DNA from: Nonomuraea typhae
Lineage (GTDB): Bacteria; Actinomycetota; Actinomycetes; Streptosporangiales; Streptosporangiaceae
DNA: 64,000 nucleotides
NCBI RefSeq assembly: GCF_009760925.1
Contig: NZ_VRLV01000001.1
Coordinates: 992,001 to 1,056,000, forward strand
Reading direction: 5' to 3'
Shown here: positions 1-11,101 of the stretch, piece after piece
Numbering within the stretch: position 1 is the stretch's first letter
How the letters are laid out: each line of letters begins with the position of its first letter
Position numbers and translations under genes: made by a program
Notes under the pieces: model-generated
Seen by the model: the letters and a program-made list of their open reading frames with translations, nothing else
Told to the model about the DNA's origin: nothing
The model's database searches: none

Positions 1-405
1 GGGTCCGGGGACCGGGCGGCCGGGCGGCAGTTCGACGGTCCACGGGTGGGCCATGTGGCAGGCCCAGTTGGCGTGGGCGACGCGCTCCACCCGCTCCCGC
101 CACGCGCCCGCCTGCGCGGGCAGCGGGCCTGCGGCGTACACCTCGGCGGCGACGGCGTCGAGCATGAGCTCGATCAGCTCGGGGCGGCCGGCGATGTAGG
201 GGTAGAGCGCCATCGGGCTGACGCCGAGGTCGCCGGCGATCCTGCGGATGGTGAGCGCGTCGATGCCCTCGCCGTCGGCGACCGCGATCGCCGCTTCGGT
301 GATGCGCCGGGGCGTCAGCCCGGACCTGCTCACCGCCTCCGCGGGCCGCCACAGCAGGCCGATCAGCTTGATCGGGTCCCCGGGCCGTTCCGCTCGCTTC
401 GCCAT
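1..405 (-). CDS. TetR-family regulator, 3' end cut by window edge
   Basis: The reading frame is open on the minus strand from an ATG at 405 to the window edge, so only the N-terminal 135 residues are present. Residues about 30-75 form a TetR helix-turn-helix (ITEAAIAVADGEGIDALTIR, then DLGVSPMALYPYIAGRPELI). The C-terminal part starts a ligand-binding domain with WRERVERVAHANW. It is divergent from the DrrABC-type operon and separated from it by a short AT-rich palindrome, so it probably represses that operon and itself. That role is inferred from position; the family assignment is read from the HTH. A GGAGA-like ribosome site lies just upstream of the ATG. Confidence 0.9.
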   Translation of the reverse strand, partial: MAKRAERPGDPIKLIGLLWRPAEAVSRSGLTPRRITEAAIAVADGEGIDALTIRRIAGDLGVSPMALYPYIAGRPELIELMLDAVAAEVYAAGPLPAQAGAWRERVERVAHANWACHMAHPWTVELPPGRPVPGP

Positions 406-425
406 TCGGCGTCTCCTTTCGATCT

Positions 426-444
426 ACTATGTATTATACATTGT
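426..444. promoter_or_regulatory. Palindromic operator between TetR gene and DrrA-type gene
   Basis: The 13-bp core ATGTATTATACAT (429-441) is a perfect inverted repeat around one central base. Two more outer pairs extend it to 426-444 with one mismatch pair. It is the only AT-rich stretch in the divergent intergenic region and so is the likely TetR operator. Confidence 0.75.
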
Positions 445-464
445 CTAAAACGAAGGGAGTGCAG

Positions 465-1274
465 GTGACACCCATCCACGCCCGGGGAGTGCGCAAACAT
501 TTCCCCGGCAACGAACGGCCCGCGCTCGACGGCGTCGACCTCACCGTCGGCACGGGCCGGGTCTGCGCGCTGCTCGGCGGCAACGGCGCGGGCAAGACCA
601 CGATGGTCCGCATCATGACCACCCTGACCAGGGCCGACGCCGGCACCGTCCACATCGCCGGGCACGACGTGCGCACCGAGGGCACCCGGGTGCGCGCCGC
701 GATCGGCCTGGTCGGCCAGTACGCCGCGCTCGACGAGGTGCTGAGCGCGCGGGAGAACCTGGAGCTGTTCGCCCGCCTGTCCGGCCTCGGCCGCCGCCGC
801 GCCCGCGAGCGCGCGGAAGAACTCCTGGGTACGGCCGGCCTCACCGGCACGGGGCGGCGGCCGGTCGGGGCGTTCTCCGGCGGCATGCGGCGCCGGCTCG
901 ACCTGGCCACCTCGCTGATCACCACCCCCGGCGTGCTCTTCATCGACGAGCCGACCACCGGCCTCGACCCGCAGGCCAGGCGCGAGCTGTGGGCGTCGGT
1001 GACGTCGCTGGCCCGCTCCGGCACCACCGTCCTGCTGACCACCCAGTACCTCGACGAGGCCGACGCGCTGGCCGACGACGTGGTCATCCTGCGCGAGGGC
1101 CGGGTCATCGCGCAGGGCACGCCGCAGGACCTCAAGAAACTGGTCGGCGAACCCCGCATGGAGCTGCGCGAGCCCACTCTCGAGGACGTCTACCTGCACC
1201 TGCACACAGAAAACCCGCACACAGAGAACCCGCACACAGAGAACCCGCACACCGAGGGGGGTCGAGTCGCATGA
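465..1274 (+). CDS. DrrA-like daunorubicin-type ABC transporter ATPase
   Basis: This is the ATP-binding subunit of a drug exporter of the DrrAB type, 269 residues. Walker A is GGNGAGKTT, the signature is FSGGMRRRLDLA, Walker B is GVLFIDEPTTGLDPQ, and a DEAD-like switch region follows in LTTQYLDEADALADD. The GTG at 465 is chosen because AAGGGAG sits five bases upstream; an ATG at 429 would lie inside the operator palindrome. The C-terminus differs from the family: the usual end is replaced by tandem HTENP pentapeptides encoded by a 15-bp repeat. The stop codon overlaps the permease start (ATGA), so the two are translationally coupled. Confidence 0.93.
   Translation: MTPIHARGVRKHFPGNERPALDGVDLTVGTGRVCALLGGNGAGKTTMVRIMTTLTRADAGTVHIAGHDVRTEGTRVRAAIGLVGQYAALDEVLSARENLELFARLSGLGRRRARERAEELLGTAGLTGTGRRPVGAFSGGMRRRLDLATSLITTPGVLFIDEPTTGLDPQARRELWASVTSLARSGTTVLLTTQYLDEADALADDVVILREGRVIAQGTPQDLKKLVGEPRMELREPTLEDVYLHLHTENPHTENPHTENPHTEGGRVA
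1203..1256 (+). repeat. 15-bp tandem repeat at the 3' end of the DrrA-like gene
   Basis: The unit CACACAGAGAACCCG is present three times (the first copy with one change) plus a partial fourth copy. It encodes HTENP pentapeptides, so copy-number change would alter only the C-terminal tail length and keep the frame. Confidence 0.9.
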
Positions 1275-2070
1275 CGACCACGTCCGTGCCCGTGCGCACG
1301 CATCCGCTGCGCGAGGGCCTGATCCTGGCCGGCCGCACCGTCCGCCACTGGCGGGCCAGGCCGGTGTCCCTCGCCGTCCAGCTGCTCTTCCCGGTGCTCG
1401 TCATGCTGCTGATGGGCGGCCTGCTCGGCGGCGCGATCGCGGGCAGCGCGGGCGACTACATCGTCTTCGTCGTCCCCGGCATGCTCGCGCTCACGATGCT
1501 CTTCGGCGTCGAGACGACCATGATCGCGATCACCACCGACGCGGCCAAGACCGTCACCGACCGCTTCCGCTCGCTGCCGATCTCGCCCGGCTCGGTGCTG
1601 CTCGGGCGGGTCCTGGCCGACCTGATGACCTCGGCCGCGGAGCTGGTCGTCATCACGCTGGCGGGCCTGGCCCTCGGCTGGCGGTGGGAGACGGGCCCGG
1701 GCGCCGTGCTGGCGGCCTACGGCCTGCTGCTGTGGCTGCGGTTCGGGCTGCTGTGGTTCGGGGTGTGGGTCGGGCTGAGGGCGGGCTCGCCGGAGGCGGT
1801 CGGCGCGGCGCAGATCCTGGTGTGGCCGGTCGGGTTCCTGTCGACGGTGTTCGTCCAGCCGGTCACGATGCCCGCCTGGCTGGGGGCCGTCGCCGAGTTC
1901 AACCCGTTGTCGGCCACCGCGAGCGCGGTGCGCGGGCTGTTCACCGGGGCGCCCGCGCAGGGGCTGACCTGGGCCGCCGAGCACGCCCTGCCCCTGGCGC
2001 TGGCCGCGCCGCTCCTGCTCACCGCGGTCTTCTGCCCGCTGGCCGTACGCGCCTTCCAGGGCCTGAGCCG

Positions 2071-2074
<4 letters not shown>
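1271..2074 (+). CDS. DrrB-like ABC-2 type drug export permease
   Basis: This 267-residue membrane protein matches the ABC-2 permease family that pairs with DrrA ATPases. An N-terminal amphipathic segment precedes six hydrophobic segments, including [20 protein letters not shown] and the conserved loop [19 protein letters not shown] (family consensus DRFRSLPM). A further conserved pattern follows in [16 protein letters not shown]. The start ATG overlaps the DrrA-like stop and the stop overlaps the next start, so the three genes form one coupled operon. The likely role is export of a hydrophobic natural product across the membrane; the substrate cannot be read. Confidence 0.92.
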
Positions 2075-4315
<2,241 letters not shown>

Positions 4316-4323
<8 letters not shown>

Positions 4324-6496
4324 GCAGCCGGTCCAGCCTCATCGGCAGGTCGCACAGCCGGACGCCGGTGGCGTGCCGGATGGCGTTGCCGACCGCCGCC
4401 GCGACGCCCACCACGCCCACCTCGCCCGCGCCCAGGATGCCCAGCGGCATGGTCGGGTCGGCGCCGGCCAGGCAGTGGATGTCGATCGGCGGCACGTCGG
4501 CGTGCACCGGCACGTGGTACTCCGACAGGCTCGGGTTGACGATCCGGCCGGTGCGCGGGTCGAGCAGCGTCTCCTCCTGCAGGGCGATGCCGATGCCCAT
4601 GACGATGCCGCCGCGCAGCTGGCTGGCGGTGGTCTTGGCGTTGATCACCCGGCCGACGTCGAAGACCCCGGTCCAGCGGGTCAGGCGCACCTCGAACGTC
4701 TCGGGATCGACCCGGACCTCGCAGAAGTGGGCGCCGCACGCGGCCTTCACCCACCGGCGCCCGTCACGGACGGTCCTGGCCAGGAACCCGACCCGGCCGG
4801 CGAACCGGCCGAACGCGCTGTCGGAGCCCACGGAGCCTTCCGCGTGGGCCCGGCCGGTGCGGGCGAGCACATCTGCGTACGACTCGCCGGGACGCGGCGT
4901 GCCGATGGACTTCTTCAGCTTCTCGCAGGCCGCCACCACGGACCGCGCCACGCTGGCGGTCTGGGTGGAGCCGCCCGCGCCGGGCCCGCTGGGCAGGTCG
5001 GTGTCGCCGTAGGAGACCGTGACCGCCGCCACGTCCAGCCCGAGGGCGTCGGCGGCGACCTGCGCCTGGGCCGTGGCCGCGCCCATGCCCATCTCGTGGA
5101 AGCCGCAGCGCACCGCGGCGGTGCCGTCCGCGTTGAGCCGGACCGTCACGTTGGCGGGGAACAACCAGGCCGGATGGTAGGCGGCGGCGGTACCCCAGCC
5201 GACCAGCCAGCGGCCGTCGCGCATCGAGCCGGGCTCGGCGGAGCGCCCCTCCCAGCCGAACCGCTCGGCGCCCTCGGCGAAGCACTCGCTCAGCCGCCGG
5301 TGCGCGAACTCCTTGCCGTCCATCGGGCTGCGCGCGGGCTCGTTGCGGCGGCGCAGCTCGACCGGGTCCAGGCCGAGCCCGTAGGCCAGCTCGTCCATCG
5401 CCGACTCCAGCGCGAAGGAGCCGATGGACTCGCCCGGCGCCCGCCACACGCTGGTGGAGATCGTGTCCAGCTGCAGCGTCCGCTGCTCGTGCCGGATCGC
5501 GGCGGCGTCGTACATGTGCTGGGCCATGGAGGTGATCTGCTCGGCCCAGCCGCCGACCTTGGCGAGGGGCGCGGTGCTGACGTGGATCAGCGCCGTCAGG
5601 CGGCCGTCGCGCCCGGCGCCGATCGCCACCCGCTGCGCCGACGGCTGCCTGCCGCCGGTCGCCCGGTAGACGCCTTCGCGCGAGAGCATCATCCGCACCG
5701 GGCGGCCGGTGACCCGCGCGGCCAGCACGGTCAGGATCGTGCCCGGCCAGACGTTCGACTTGCCGCCGAACGCGCCGCCCACGAACGGCGAGATCACCCG
5801 GATGCCGGCGGCGGGCACGCCGAACTTGTGCGCCAGGTGGCCGCGCAGCCACCACACGTTCTGGGTGGCGTCGTGCACGGTGAGCCGGTCGCCGTCCCAC
5901 ACGGCGGTGGTGGCGTGCGGCTCGATCGCGTTGTGGTGGTGGCGCGGCGTGGTGAAGCGCAGGTCCACCGAGACCGCCGCGGCGGCCAGCGCGCCGTCGG
6001 CGTCGCCCTTGCTGCCCGCCGTCGGCATCAGCGGGTTGCCCCTGGCCCGGGCCGCGGTGTGCTCCACGGCGGCGAAGTCCGCCTCGAACGGCAGCGGCTC
6101 GTAGCTCACCCGCACCAGCCCGGCCGCGTGCCGGGCCGCCTCCGGCGTCTCGGCGACCACGATCCCGACAGGCTGGCCGTCCCAGTGCACCTCGCCGGTG
6201 TTCAGGTAGTTGACCGAGGTGCCGCCGGCCAGGGTCTCCAGGTTCAGGATGCTCCGCTTGGGCGGCGGCTTCATCGGCGGGGCGTTGAGGTGGGTGATCA
6301 CCGCCAGCACGCCGGGGACGGCCTCGGCCGCCGCGGTCTCGATCCCGGTGATGCGCCCCCGGGCCACGGCCGCGTGCACGAGCGCCGCGTGCGCCAGCCC
6401 CTCGTAGGGGAACTCGGCGGCGTAGCGCGCCTGCCCCGTGGTCTTGGCCGGGCCGTCCAGCCTGTTGACGGGGGCGCCGATGGCGGTCGAGGTCAT
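4316..6496 (-). CDS. Molybdenum-binding subunit of PaoABC-like aldehyde oxidoreductase
   Basis: This 726-residue protein belongs to the xanthine dehydrogenase family, closest in layout to E. coli PaoC/YagR. It begins with the a/b-hammerhead segment ([20 protein letters not shown]). The cofactor loops include [15 protein letters not shown] and the glycine-rich [14 protein letters not shown], and the catalytic-base motif GAGEVGVVG places a glutamate near residue 691, as in PaoC. The ATG at 6496 overlaps the FAD-subunit stop (ATGA) and [15 protein letters not shown] is a normal start. It is the last gene of a 2Fe-2S/FAD/Mo operon. The likely reaction is oxidation of aldehydes or aromatic N-heterocycles to acids with water as oxygen donor; the substrate is unknown. 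Confidence 0.93.
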
Positions 6497-7470
6497 GTCA
6501 GGCTCCGCAGGGTCGCGACGGCGGTGCGCCGGGCCAGTTCGATCTTGAAGGCGTTCTCGTCCCCGCCCTCCGCCGGGGCGAGCTCCTCCTGTACGGCCAG
6601 CGCGAAGGACTCCGGCGTGGCGGCCTCGCCGTACAGGAGGCGCTCGGCGGTCGTGGCCCGCCACGGCTTGGTGCCCACGCCGCCCAGCGCCAGCCGTACC
6701 CCGGAGACGACGCCGTCGGTCACCTCGAGGGCGGCGGCGACCGAGACGAGGGCGAAGGCGTAGGAGGCGCGGTCGCGGACCTTGCGGTAGCGCGAACGCG
6801 CGGCCATCGGCAGGCGCGGGATCTCGACGGCGGTGATCAGCTCGTCGGGGGCCAGCTCGGTCTCCACGTGCGGCGTGTCGCCGGGCAGGCGGTGGAAGTC
6901 CGTGATCGGGATGCGCCGGGTGCCGCGCGAGCTGACCGCCTCGATCTCGGCGTCGAGCGCGGCCAGGGCCACGCACATGTCGGAGGGGTGGGCGGCGATG
7001 CAGCTCGGGCTGGTGCCGAGGACGGCGGCGGAGCGGTGGAAGCCCTCCCGCGCGTCGCAGCCGGAGCCGGGCTCGCGCTTGTTGCAGCGGGCCTCGGTGT
7101 CGTAGAAGTACGGGCACCGGGTGCGCTGCAGCAGGTTTCCGCCGACGGTGGCCATGTTCCTGAGCTGGCCGGAGGCGCCGCTGAGCAGCGCGTGGGTGAG
7201 CATCGGATAGCGCTGGCGGACCAGCGGGTGCGCGGCCAGGTGGCTGTTGCGGGTGAGGGCGCCGACGCGCAGGCCGCCGCCGGGCAGTTCCTCGACCTCG
7301 GTCAGGGGCAGGCGGCTGATGTCCACGAGCGTGCCGGGGCGCTCGACGTTCTCGCGGATGAGGTCGACGAGGTTGGTGCCGCCGCCGAGGAACTTCGCGC
7401 CGGGACGCGTGGCGACCGCTTCCAGCGCGGTGGCCACGTCGGGGGCGCGGACGTAGTCGAAGGGCCTCAT
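6493..7470 (-). CDS. FAD-binding subunit of PaoABC-like aldehyde oxidoreductase, with 4Fe-4S loop
   Basis: This 325-residue protein is the FAD subunit of the enzyme (PaoB/YagS type). The FAD motif [13 protein letters not shown] lies near residues 25-37 and a second flavin motif, [11 protein letters not shown], near 110. The insert [20 protein letters not shown], with a further cysteine in [12 protein letters not shown], matches the extra 4Fe-4S loop that marks PaoB and separates it from plain CoxM-type subunits. Its start overlaps the stop of the 2Fe-2S gene and its stop overlaps the Mo-subunit start, so the three subunits are coupled in translation. Confidence 0.93.
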   Translation of the reverse strand: MRPFDYVRAPDVATALEAVATRPGAKFLGGGTNLVDLIRENVERPGTLVDISRLPLTEVEELPGGGLRVGALTRNSHLAAHPLVRQRYPMLTHALLSGASGQLRNMATVGGNLLQRTRCPYFYDTEARCNKREPGSGCDAREGFHRSAAVLGTSPSCIAAHPSDMCVALAALDAEIEAVSSRGTRRIPITDFHRLPGDTPHVETELAPDELITAVEIPRLPMAARSRYRKVRDRASYAFALVSVAAALEVTDGVVSGVRLALGGVGTKPWRATTAERLLYGEAATPESFALAVQEELAPAEGGDENAFKIELARRTAVATLRSLT

Positions 7471-7952
7471 GAGGCCACCTCCGCGATCGCCGCGACGATG
7501 CCGTTGTAGGCGCCGCACCGGCACAGGTTGCCGCTCATCCGCTCCCGGATCTCCTCCTCGGTCAGCTCGCCGGGGGACTCCAGGTCCTCGGTGACCGCGC
7601 TGGGCATGCCGGACTTGTGCTCGTCCAGCATGCCGATCGCCGAGCAGATCTGGCCGGAGGTGCAGTACCCGCACTGGAATCCGTCGTGCTCGACGAAGGC
7701 GTCCTGCAGGGGGTGCGCCACCCCCTCGATCGTGGTGACCTCGCGGTCCTCGCACTGCATCACCAGGGTCAGGCAGGACAGCACCCGCGTGCCGTCCACC
7801 AGGACGGTGCAGGCGCCGCAGGCGCCCTGGTCGCAGCCCTTCTTGGTGCCGGTGAGCCCGAGTCGTTCACGCAGCGTGTCGAGCAGGCTGACCTGTGGCT
7901 CGACCACCACACTCCGCGGCTCTCCGTTGACGCGCATTCGCACTTCGGCCAT
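7467..7952 (-). CDS. 2Fe-2S subunit of PaoABC-like aldehyde oxidoreductase
   Basis: This 161-residue protein carries two 2Fe-2S clusters. The plant-type ferredoxin cluster is in [16 protein letters not shown] with the fourth Cys in VLSC. The helical C-terminal cluster is in CGYCTSGQ and NLCRCGAY. It feeds electrons from the Mo site towards FAD. E. coli PaoA carries a Tat signal for periplasmic assembly; here the protein starts directly at [13 protein letters not shown], so the enzyme is expected to be cytoplasmic. It is the first gene of the operon and lies beside the divergent TetR gene. No PaoD/XdhC-type maturation gene is nearby. Confidence 0.94.
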   Translation of the reverse strand: MAEVRMRVNGEPRSVVVEPQVSLLDTLRERLGLTGTKKGCDQGACGACTVLVDGTRVLSCLTLVMQCEDREVTTIEGVAHPLQDAFVEHDGFQCGYCTSGQICSAIGMLDEHKSGMPSAVTEDLESPGELTEEEIRERMSGNLCRCGAYNGIVAAIAEVAS

Positions 7953-7975
7953 GGCCGCACCTTTCAGGATTGTGT

Positions 7976-7995
7976 ATGTAGGTACCTACCTACAT
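7976..7995. promoter_or_regulatory. Perfect 20-bp operator palindrome, PaoABC/TetR divergent promoter
   Basis: The arms ATGTAGGTA and TACCTACAT are perfect inverted repeats with a two-base centre. The palindrome lies between the divergent starts at 7952 and 8015, so the TetR protein encoded at 8015 probably binds here and controls both sides. Confidence 0.85.
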
Positions 7996-8014
7996 CACTC
8001 GGTAGGCTACGTCC

Positions 8015-8572
8015 ATGGCCCGCAACGCTGAAGTCACCCGCCGGAAGATTCTTGACGCGGCGACCGAGGAGTTCGCGCGCCACGGCATCGCCGGCGCCCG
8101 GGTCGACCGCATCACCAAGGCCGCCGGCGTCAACAACGCCCTGCTCTACCGCTACTTCGGCAGCAAGCTGGAGTTGTTCGACACCGTCCTCAGCGGGCTG
8201 GTCGCCGAAGTGGTCGACGCCGTGCCGCTGGACGTGCGGGATCTGCCCGGCTATGTGGGCCGGCTCTACGACTTCTACGAGGAGCGCCCCCACGTGGTAC
8301 GGCTGACCGCCTGGCGGCTCCTGGAACGGCCGGAGCACGAGATCCCGAAGAACGTCTTCGCCTCGCACGAGGCCAAGGCGGCCCTGATCGCCCAGGCCCA
8401 GCGCGACGGCGTCATCACCAGCACCCTGCCCGCGGGCGAGCTGCGCGACCTGATGATCCTGCTGTCGCTCAGCCAGAGCATGCTCGCCCCCACGATGGGC
8501 GACGAGGTGAGCCGCGAGGTACGGCGGGCCACCGTCGTGGCGGCGGCCGCGGCCGTGCTGCGCTCAGGCTGA
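8015..8572 (+). CDS. TetR-family regulator beside the aldehyde oxidoreductase operon
   Basis: This 185-residue protein has a clear N-terminal TetR HTH (RRKILDAATEEFARHGIAGA, then ITKAAGVNNALLYRYFGSK, residues about 8-52) and a C-terminal domain resembling those of other AcrR-type repressors. It is transcribed away from the PaoABC-like operon across the perfect palindrome, so it likely represses that operon and itself in response to an aldehyde-type inducer (inference). Its last nine bases overlap the 3' end of the convergent second TetR gene. Confidence 0.93.
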   Translation: MARNAEVTRRKILDAATEEFARHGIAGARVDRITKAAGVNNALLYRYFGSKLELFDTVLSGLVAEVVDAVPLDVRDLPGYVGRLYDFYEERPHVVRLTAWRLLERPEHEIPKNVFASHEAKAALIAQAQRDGVITSTLPAGELRDLMILLSLSQSMLAPTMGDEVSREVRRATVVAAAAAVLRSG

Positions 8573-9121
8573 CAGGAGGCGCTTCGCCTGCTCCCAGACG
8601 CCGTCGAGCAGCGCGGGGTCGTTGCCGAGCTTGGCGAACAACACCATGCCCTCCAGCTGGGCCACCATCGCCCTGGCCGTCTCGCGCGAGCCGCCGATGG
8701 CCGTCCTGACCAGCTCCACCTGCTCGTCGAAGACCTGCTCCAGCCGGGCCCTGACCGCCTCGTCCTGGTTGCTGAGCTCCAGGGCGAGGTTGGCCAGCAG
8801 GCAGCCGTTGACCGCGCCGGTGTCCTTCTTGGCCGCGCGCTGGGCCTCGGCCTGGGTGCGGAAGAGCCGTTCGAGCCGGTCGTGGACGGGCGCGTCGGCG
8901 GTGAGCAGGGCGGTCCAGGAGGCGCGCTGGGCGCTCCAGTGGGAGTCGATGACCTCCAGTGTGAGCGCCTGCTTGGAGTCGAAGAAGTGGTAGAAGCTGC
9001 CCTTGCGCACGCCGGCCTCCGCGCAGATCTCGGCCACGCCGATCGCCGAGTAGCCCCGGCTGTGGATCAGCCTGCAGGCCGCGTCGAGGAGGCGGTCGCG
9101 GGCGTCGCTCTGTCGTCCCAT
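8564..9121 (-). CDS. TetR-family regulator beside flavodoxin-like gene
   Basis: This 185-residue protein has the TetR HTH at residues 8-52 (DRLLDAACRLIHSRGYSAIG, then VRKGSFYHFFDSKQALTLEV). The C-terminal part has the pattern GCLLANLALELSNQDEAVR typical of the TetR_C_33/YcdC-like group that regulates quinone and nitroreductase-type genes. It is divergent from the flavoprotein and nitronate monooxygenase pair with a TAG-N2-GACCGGTC-N2-CTA operator between them. Negative control of those redox genes is inferred from this arrangement. Confidence 0.92.
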   Translation of the reverse strand: MGRQSDARDRLLDAACRLIHSRGYSAIGVAEICAEAGVRKGSFYHFFDSKQALTLEVIDSHWSAQRASWTALLTADAPVHDRLERLFRTQAEAQRAAKKDTGAVNGCLLANLALELSNQDEAVRARLEQVFDEQVELVRTAIGGSRETARAMVAQLEGMVLFAKLGNDPALLDGVWEQAKRLLSA

Positions 9122-9142
9122 GCCGGCAGTCTACTTGAAAAA

Positions 9143-9160
9143 TAGTTGACCGGTCGTCTA
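9143..9160. promoter_or_regulatory. TetR operator between 9121 and 9172
   Basis: The core GACCGGTC (9148-9155) is a perfect palindrome. Outer TAG and CTA triplets at 9143-9145 and 9158-9160 also pair, leaving two mismatched pairs between. This is a common form for operators of TetR proteins that control flavin-dependent reductases. Confidence 0.75.
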
Positions 9161-9171
9161 CTTTGGCGCTC

Positions 9172-9771
9172 ATGACGACAACAGTTGCGATCGCCTACGC
9201 CAGCGGCTACGGCCACACCGCCCGCCAGGCCCGGGCCGTAGCCACCGGAGCCGCCTCCGTCGCGGGCGTCCGCGCCGACCTGCGCGACATCCAGGTGCTG
9301 GACGACGCCCTCTGGCAGGCGCTGGCCGAAGCCGACGCCATCATCTTCGGCACCCCCACCTACATGGGCAGCCAGTCCGCCGCCTTCCAGACGTTCGCCG
9401 AGGCCAGCGTCAAGGTCTGGAGCCAGATGGGCTGGCGGGACAAGATCGGCGCCGCGTTCACCAACTCCGCCGGCGTCAACGGCGACAAGCTCAACACCCT
9501 GACCTCCCTGGCCGTCTTCGCCGCCCAGCACGGCATGCACTGGGTCTCGCTCGGCCTGCCGCCCGGCTGGCTCTACACCTCCGGCGGCACCCCAGAAGAC
9601 CTCAACCGGCTCGGCGGCTTCCTCGGCGCCATGGCCCAGTCGCCTTCCGACCTCGGCCCCGAGGCCGCGCCCCCGGACGCCGACCTGCGCACCGCCGAAC
9701 ACCTCGGCCGCCGCGTCGCCGAAACCGCCCTGCGCTTCGCCCTAGGCCGCAGCCCGCAGGCGGTGGCCTGA
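9172..9771 (+). CDS. Flavodoxin/NAD(P)H:quinone reductase-like protein (WrbA/FMN reductase family)
   Basis: This protein of about 199 residues has the flavodoxin-fold FMN phosphate loop near the N-terminus (YASGYGHTARQARAV) and the WrbA-type second flavin loop in IIFGTPTYMGSQSAAFQTFAE. A later GGTPEDLNRLGGFLGAMAQS resembles the WrbA C-terminal pattern. It likely reduces quinones or other electrophiles. The ATG at 9172 is preferred over a TTG three codons upstream. It is followed after two bases by the nitronate monooxygenase gene, so the pair is one transcript under the divergent TetR. Confidence 0.88.
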   Translation: MTTTVAIAYASGYGHTARQARAVATGAASVAGVRADLRDIQVLDDALWQALAEADAIIFGTPTYMGSQSAAFQTFAEASVKVWSQMGWRDKIGAAFTNSAGVNGDKLNTLTSLAVFAAQHGMHWVSLGLPPGWLYTSGGTPEDLNRLGGFLGAMAQSPSDLGPEAAPPDADLRTAEHLGRRVAETALRFALGRSPQAVA

Positions 9772-9773
9772 CC

Positions 9774-11012
9774 ATGGGCCGGCTCACGGACCTGCTCGGC
9801 ATCGAGCACCCCGTCGTCCAGGGCCCCTTCGGCGGCGGCCTGTCCTCGGTGGCCCTGGCCGCGGCCGTCTCCGGCGCGGGCGGCCTCGGCTCGTACGGCG
9901 GGCACATCCTCACCCCAGCCGCCCTGGGCGCCCTGGTCGCCGAACTGAAGGCGGCCACCGCCCGGCCGTTCGCGGTCAACCTGTGGGTGCCGCAGCCGGG
10001 GGAGGCCGAGGCGCGAGCCGTACCGGAGGACGTCGAACGGCTGCGCCCGTACTACACCGAACTCGGCGTCACCCCACCCAACCTGCCCGCACCCCCGGAC
10101 TCCGCTATCGCACCCCCGGGCGCCGCATCGGGGCTGGGCTCAGGTGCGCTCCCGTCTGGCGCTGCCGAGCCGGGTGTGGACTCTGCCGGCACCGCTCCAG
10201 GGCCGGGCGCCCTTTCAGGGCCGGGCTCCGGGCCGGGCTCGCGTGGTGCCGCCGTGCGGCCCGGCTTCCCGGGTGGCGTCCTGCCCGGTTTGGACCCGCA
10301 GCCGGACTTCGCCGAGCAGGCCGAGGCGCTGCTGGCCGCGGCGCCGCCGGTGATCAGCTTCGTGATGGGCGTGCCGCCCGCCTGGGTTCTGGAGGGGGCC
10401 AGGCGGGCGGGCGTGATCACGATCGGCACCGCGACCACGGTCGAGGAGGCGCTCGCGCTGCAGGAGGCGGGCCTGGACGCGATCGCCGCCTCCGGCAGCG
10501 ACGCAGGAGGGCATCGGGGCGCGTTCCTGCGCCCGGTGCGCGAGTCGCTCGTCGGCACGTTCTCGCTGGTGCCGCAGGTGGCCGACGCGGTGAAGGTGCC
10601 GGTGATCGCGGCGGGCGGCATCGCCGACCGGCGCGGGGTGCGCGCCGCGCTCGCGCTCGGCGCCGACGGCGTGCAGGTCGGCACCGCGTTCCTGGCCGCC
10701 GCCGAGTCGGGCGCGAGCGCCGTGCACAAGGCGGCGCTGCTGGGCCCCGAAGCGCGGGTCACCGTGCTGACCCGCCTGTTCTCGGGTCGTACGGCCCGCG
10801 CCATCCCGAACCGGTTCCTGCGCGAGATGGAGGCCCACGAGGACCGCGTCCCGCCCTACCCGGTGCAGAACGCCCTCATGCTGCCCATCCGCCGCGCGGC
10901 CGGAGCGGGCGGGCAGCCGGGGCTGGTCAACCTGTGGTCGGGACAGGCGGCGCCCCTGGCCCGCGCCGCGAAGGCGGCCGACATCCTGGCCGCCCTCGCC
11001 GGCGAGCGGTGA
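9774..11012 (+). CDS. Nitronate monooxygenase (2-nitropropane dioxygenase family) with low-complexity insert
   Basis: This FMN-dependent TIM-barrel enzyme is 412 residues, longer than usual (about 320-360). The start GIEHPVVQGPFGGGLSSVALA, the motif ASGSDAGGHRGAF with the catalytic histidine, and the phosphate loop VIAAGGIADRRGVRAALALGADGVQVGTAFL are all typical. Residues about 103-172 are a Pro/Gly/Ala/Ser-rich stretch without family similarity, inserted between the first and second thirds of the barrel. The rest is intact, so the enzyme is likely active. It would oxidise alkyl nitronates, which fits its pairing with a reductase; the physiological substrate is unknown. Confidence 0.9.
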   Translation: MGRLTDLLGIEHPVVQGPFGGGLSSVALAAAVSGAGGLGSYGGHILTPAALGALVAELKAATARPFAVNLWVPQPGEAEARAVPEDVERLRPYYTELGVTPPNLPAPPDSAIAPPGAASGLGSGALPSGAAEPGVDSAGTAPGPGALSGPGSGPGSRGAAVRPGFPGGVLPGLDPQPDFAEQAEALLAAAPPVISFVMGVPPAWVLEGARRAGVITIGTATTVEEALALQEAGLDAIAASGSDAGGHRGAFLRPVRESLVGTFSLVPQVADAVKVPVIAAGGIADRRGVRAALALGADGVQVGTAFLAAAESGASAVHKAALLGPEARVTVLTRLFSGRTARAIPNRFLREMEAHEDRVPPYPVQNALMLPIRRAAGAGGQPGLVNLWSGQAAPLARAAKAADILAALAGER

Positions 11013-11060
11013 GCGAGCGGCGGCCCGAGCCGGATGTCCGGCAAGGCGCCGCGGGTGAGT

Positions 11061-11086
11061 GGCGTGCCCGGAGTTCCGGGCACGCC
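11061..11086. terminator. Bidirectional hairpin terminator between convergent genes
   Basis: The arms GGCGTGCCCGG and CCGGGCACGCC form a perfect 11-bp stem with the four-base loop AGTT. It sits between the nitronate monooxygenase stop at 11012 and the convergent lipoprotein stop at 11102. Confidence 0.85.
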
Positions 11087-11101
11087 GCTTCGCCCGGTGG
11101 G

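Noticed and set aside
6497..7117. Upstream extension of the molybdenum-subunit frame
   Set aside because: It overlaps the clear FAD subunit, has no family similarity, and the ATG at 6496 fits the family start and the ATGA coupling.
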